This document shows, piece after piece, positions 36,167-37,221 of a DNA stretch of 37,221 nt. The position numbers were made by a program, and so were the translations under genes. Location: contig CAMBQV010000009.1 in assembly GCA_945870145.1 (NCBI GenBank), forward strand, positions 1 to 37,221. The letters run 5' to 3'. Within the stretch, counting starts at the first letter, position 1. Each line of letters begins with the position of its first letter. Origin of the DNA: Akkermansia muciniphila (lineage in GTDB: Bacteria > Verrucomicrobiota > Kiritimatiellia > RFP12 > UBA1067). The notes beneath the pieces were generated by a model. That model did not search any database. It worked only from the letters and a program-made list of their open reading frames with translations, and was not told where the DNA came from.

Positions 36167-37221
36167 ATGACAACTACTAACCTTAATTTTGGTGGCTCGA
36201 TGTCGTTTGAAGCCATCATGGTCGTGAGCATCGTCGCCTTTGTGGGCTTGGCCATCGGGTCAATCAATGTTCGGAAGGTCAGCCTGGGCGTGGCGGGTGT
36301 CGTCTTTGCCGGTATCGCCTATTCAGCCCTCTTTACAGTTGAAATCCCCTCAGAGATTCTCCGGATTATCCGCGATTTTGGCATGGTGATGTTTGTGTAC
36401 TCGATCGGACTGCAAGTCGGCCCCGGCTTAGCCTCCTCTTTCCGGAAGAGTGGCTTGCCGCTGAATCTGATGTGCGCGGCGATTGTACTACTCGGTGCCT
36501 TGGTCACCTGTGTGATTGTGAAGTGCTCCAGCGTTCCGATGCATATTGCCTCGGGGATGTTTGCAGGGGCGACCACCAGTACCGCCAGTTTGGCGGCGGC
36601 TCAGGAGGTTCTGGAAAGCTCAAAAAGTGCACATGATCTCTCCTTGGTCCCCTTGGCCTATTCGATGGCCTATCCTTTTGGTGTTCTCGGTTTGATCATC
36701 GCCATTGCGCTGTTTAAGTTGTTTTATAAGCGGGATGAGGAGATCCATGGGGTCGAGGCCGAAGATTCGGAAGCCGGACCGGAGGCGCTCTCGACCATGA
36801 GTATCGAGGTGAGCAATCCGAATCTTTCTAAGCTCCCCCTGCGGGACATTCCGCTGGCCATGAATGCCGATGTAGTGGTTTCGCGTATTCTCAGGCGGGA
36901 TAAGAGTGTTGAACTGGCGAAACCTGATGCGATCATTTATGCAGGGGATGTGCTCTATGCGGTCGGAACCCCCGAGGGGCTCAAGCATTTTTGCGCGGCG
37001 GTCGGCCACGTCAGCCACATTGATGTTTCACGCTTTTCGGCCAATATCATCACCTGGCGCATTCTGGTCACCAAGCCTGAGTTCATTGGTAAGAGCGTAG
37101 AGGATCTTAATGCGAACCGCCGTTATGGTGTCGCCATTACCCGCGTGACCCGTTCGGAAATGGAGTTTTCCGCGAACTCCGAGATTACGTTGCAATTTGG
37201 CGATACCGTGGTTGCAGCCGG
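36167..37221 (+). CDS. AspT/YidE-family transporter with RCK_C domains (3' truncated)
   Basis: The frame from the ATG at 36167 is open to the window end (351 codons), so the protein is partial. CAGGAG lies 5 nt upstream. The N-terminal half has six or so hydrophobic helices with the AspT-family signature YSIGLQVGPG and a repeat-type motif GMFAGATTSTASLAAAQE (family: GAxTNTPALA). The hydrophilic half shows RCK_C (TrkA_C) folds: LPLRDIPLAMNADVVVSRIL with AGDVLYAVGTPE, then a second starting at ITWRILVTKPEFIGKSVEDL. This is the middle of the AspT/YidE layout (TM, RCK_C, RCK_C, TM). Members exchange aspartate/alanine or transport unknown anions, and the substrate is not known here. Frames on the opposite strand in this region are shadows. 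Confidence 0.9.
   Translation, partial: MTTTNLNFGGSMSFEAIMVVSIVAFVGLAIGSINVRKVSLGVAGVVFAGIAYSALFTVEIPSEILRIIRDFGMVMFVYSIGLQVGPGLASSFRKSGLPLNLMCAAIVLLGALVTCVIVKCSSVPMHIASGMFAGATTSTASLAAAQEVLESSKSAHDLSLVPLAYSMAYPFGVLGLIIAIALFKLFYKRDEEIHGVEAEDSEAGPEALSTMSIEVSNPNLSKLPLRDIPLAMNADVVVSRILRRDKSVELAKPDAIIYAGDVLYAVGTPEGLKHFCAAVGHVSHIDVSRFSANIITWRILVTKPEFIGKSVEDLNANRRYGVAITRVTRSEMEFSANSEITLQFGDTVVAA

Overview
The window is a chromosomal stretch of housekeeping and accessory genes from a free-living, Gram-negative-type bacterium. No rRNA, phage structural gene, transposase or CRISPR array is visible. I infer a member of the PVC superphylum, perhaps Kiritimatiellota, Lentisphaerota or Verrucomicrobiota. 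The reasons are the DUF1080 and sialate O-acetylesterase proteins, the HemC-SUMT-HemD fusion, the tandem pstB pair, and spacers full of short degenerate 'phrase' repeats and palindromes. This placement is an inference and could be wrong.

Layout. 1-2606: the 3' end of a phosphate-uptake operon (pstA end, two pstB paralogues, phoU). 2670-4010: rarA, convergent with an SNF2 helicase and panC on the minus strand (4100-8234). 8480-12725: nfo, a TIM-barrel isomerase-like protein (minus), a secreted protein translationally coupled to a PP-loop tRNA-thiolation-like enzyme, and a tail-anchored FHA protein (minus). 12857-16931: rnfD, lepA and lepB in one direction. 17067-20415: an ETF-QO/FixC-like flavoprotein, queC (minus) and a secreted DUF1080 protein. 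20498-26544: an AddB/AddA-like helicase-nuclease pair. 26752-30815: a small lipoprotein (plus), then on the minus strand a phosphoribosyltransferase with a prepilin peptidase, an NfeD/SPFH pair and a CII-like regulator. 31068-33736: the HemC-SUMT-HemD fusion and a small coiled-coil protein, both minus. 33789-34132: a palindrome-rich gene-free island. 34183-34259: tRNA-Val(GAC). 34333-35760: sialate O-acetylesterase (minus). 36167 to the end: an AspT/YidE-like transporter running off the window.

Functional links. The two PstB proteins carry complementary defects. One keeps the ABC signature but lacks the Q-loop and H-loop residues; the other keeps those but has lost the signature. They therefore look like an obligate heterodimer with one canonical and one degenerate ATP site. 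AddA and AddB overlap and should form one double-strand-break processing enzyme. NfeD and SPFH form the usual membrane pair. The porphyrin fusion joins three steps of uroporphyrinogen/precorrin synthesis, but its HemC part seems to lack the cofactor-binding third domain.

Other themes. Several genes (rarA, queC, the DUF1080 gene, the small coiled-coil gene) have a -35/-10 promoter whose -10 box lies 7-8 nt before the start codon with no Shine-Dalgarno sequence, which suggests leaderless mRNAs. Phrase repeats that fill the spacers have also entered reading frames, both inside proteins (SNF2 helicase, HemC-SUMT-HemD) and at their C-termini. The island at 33829-34083 folds on paper into a closed multi-branch structure with a covarying hairpin pair; it is my best candidate for an undescribed element or structured RNA.
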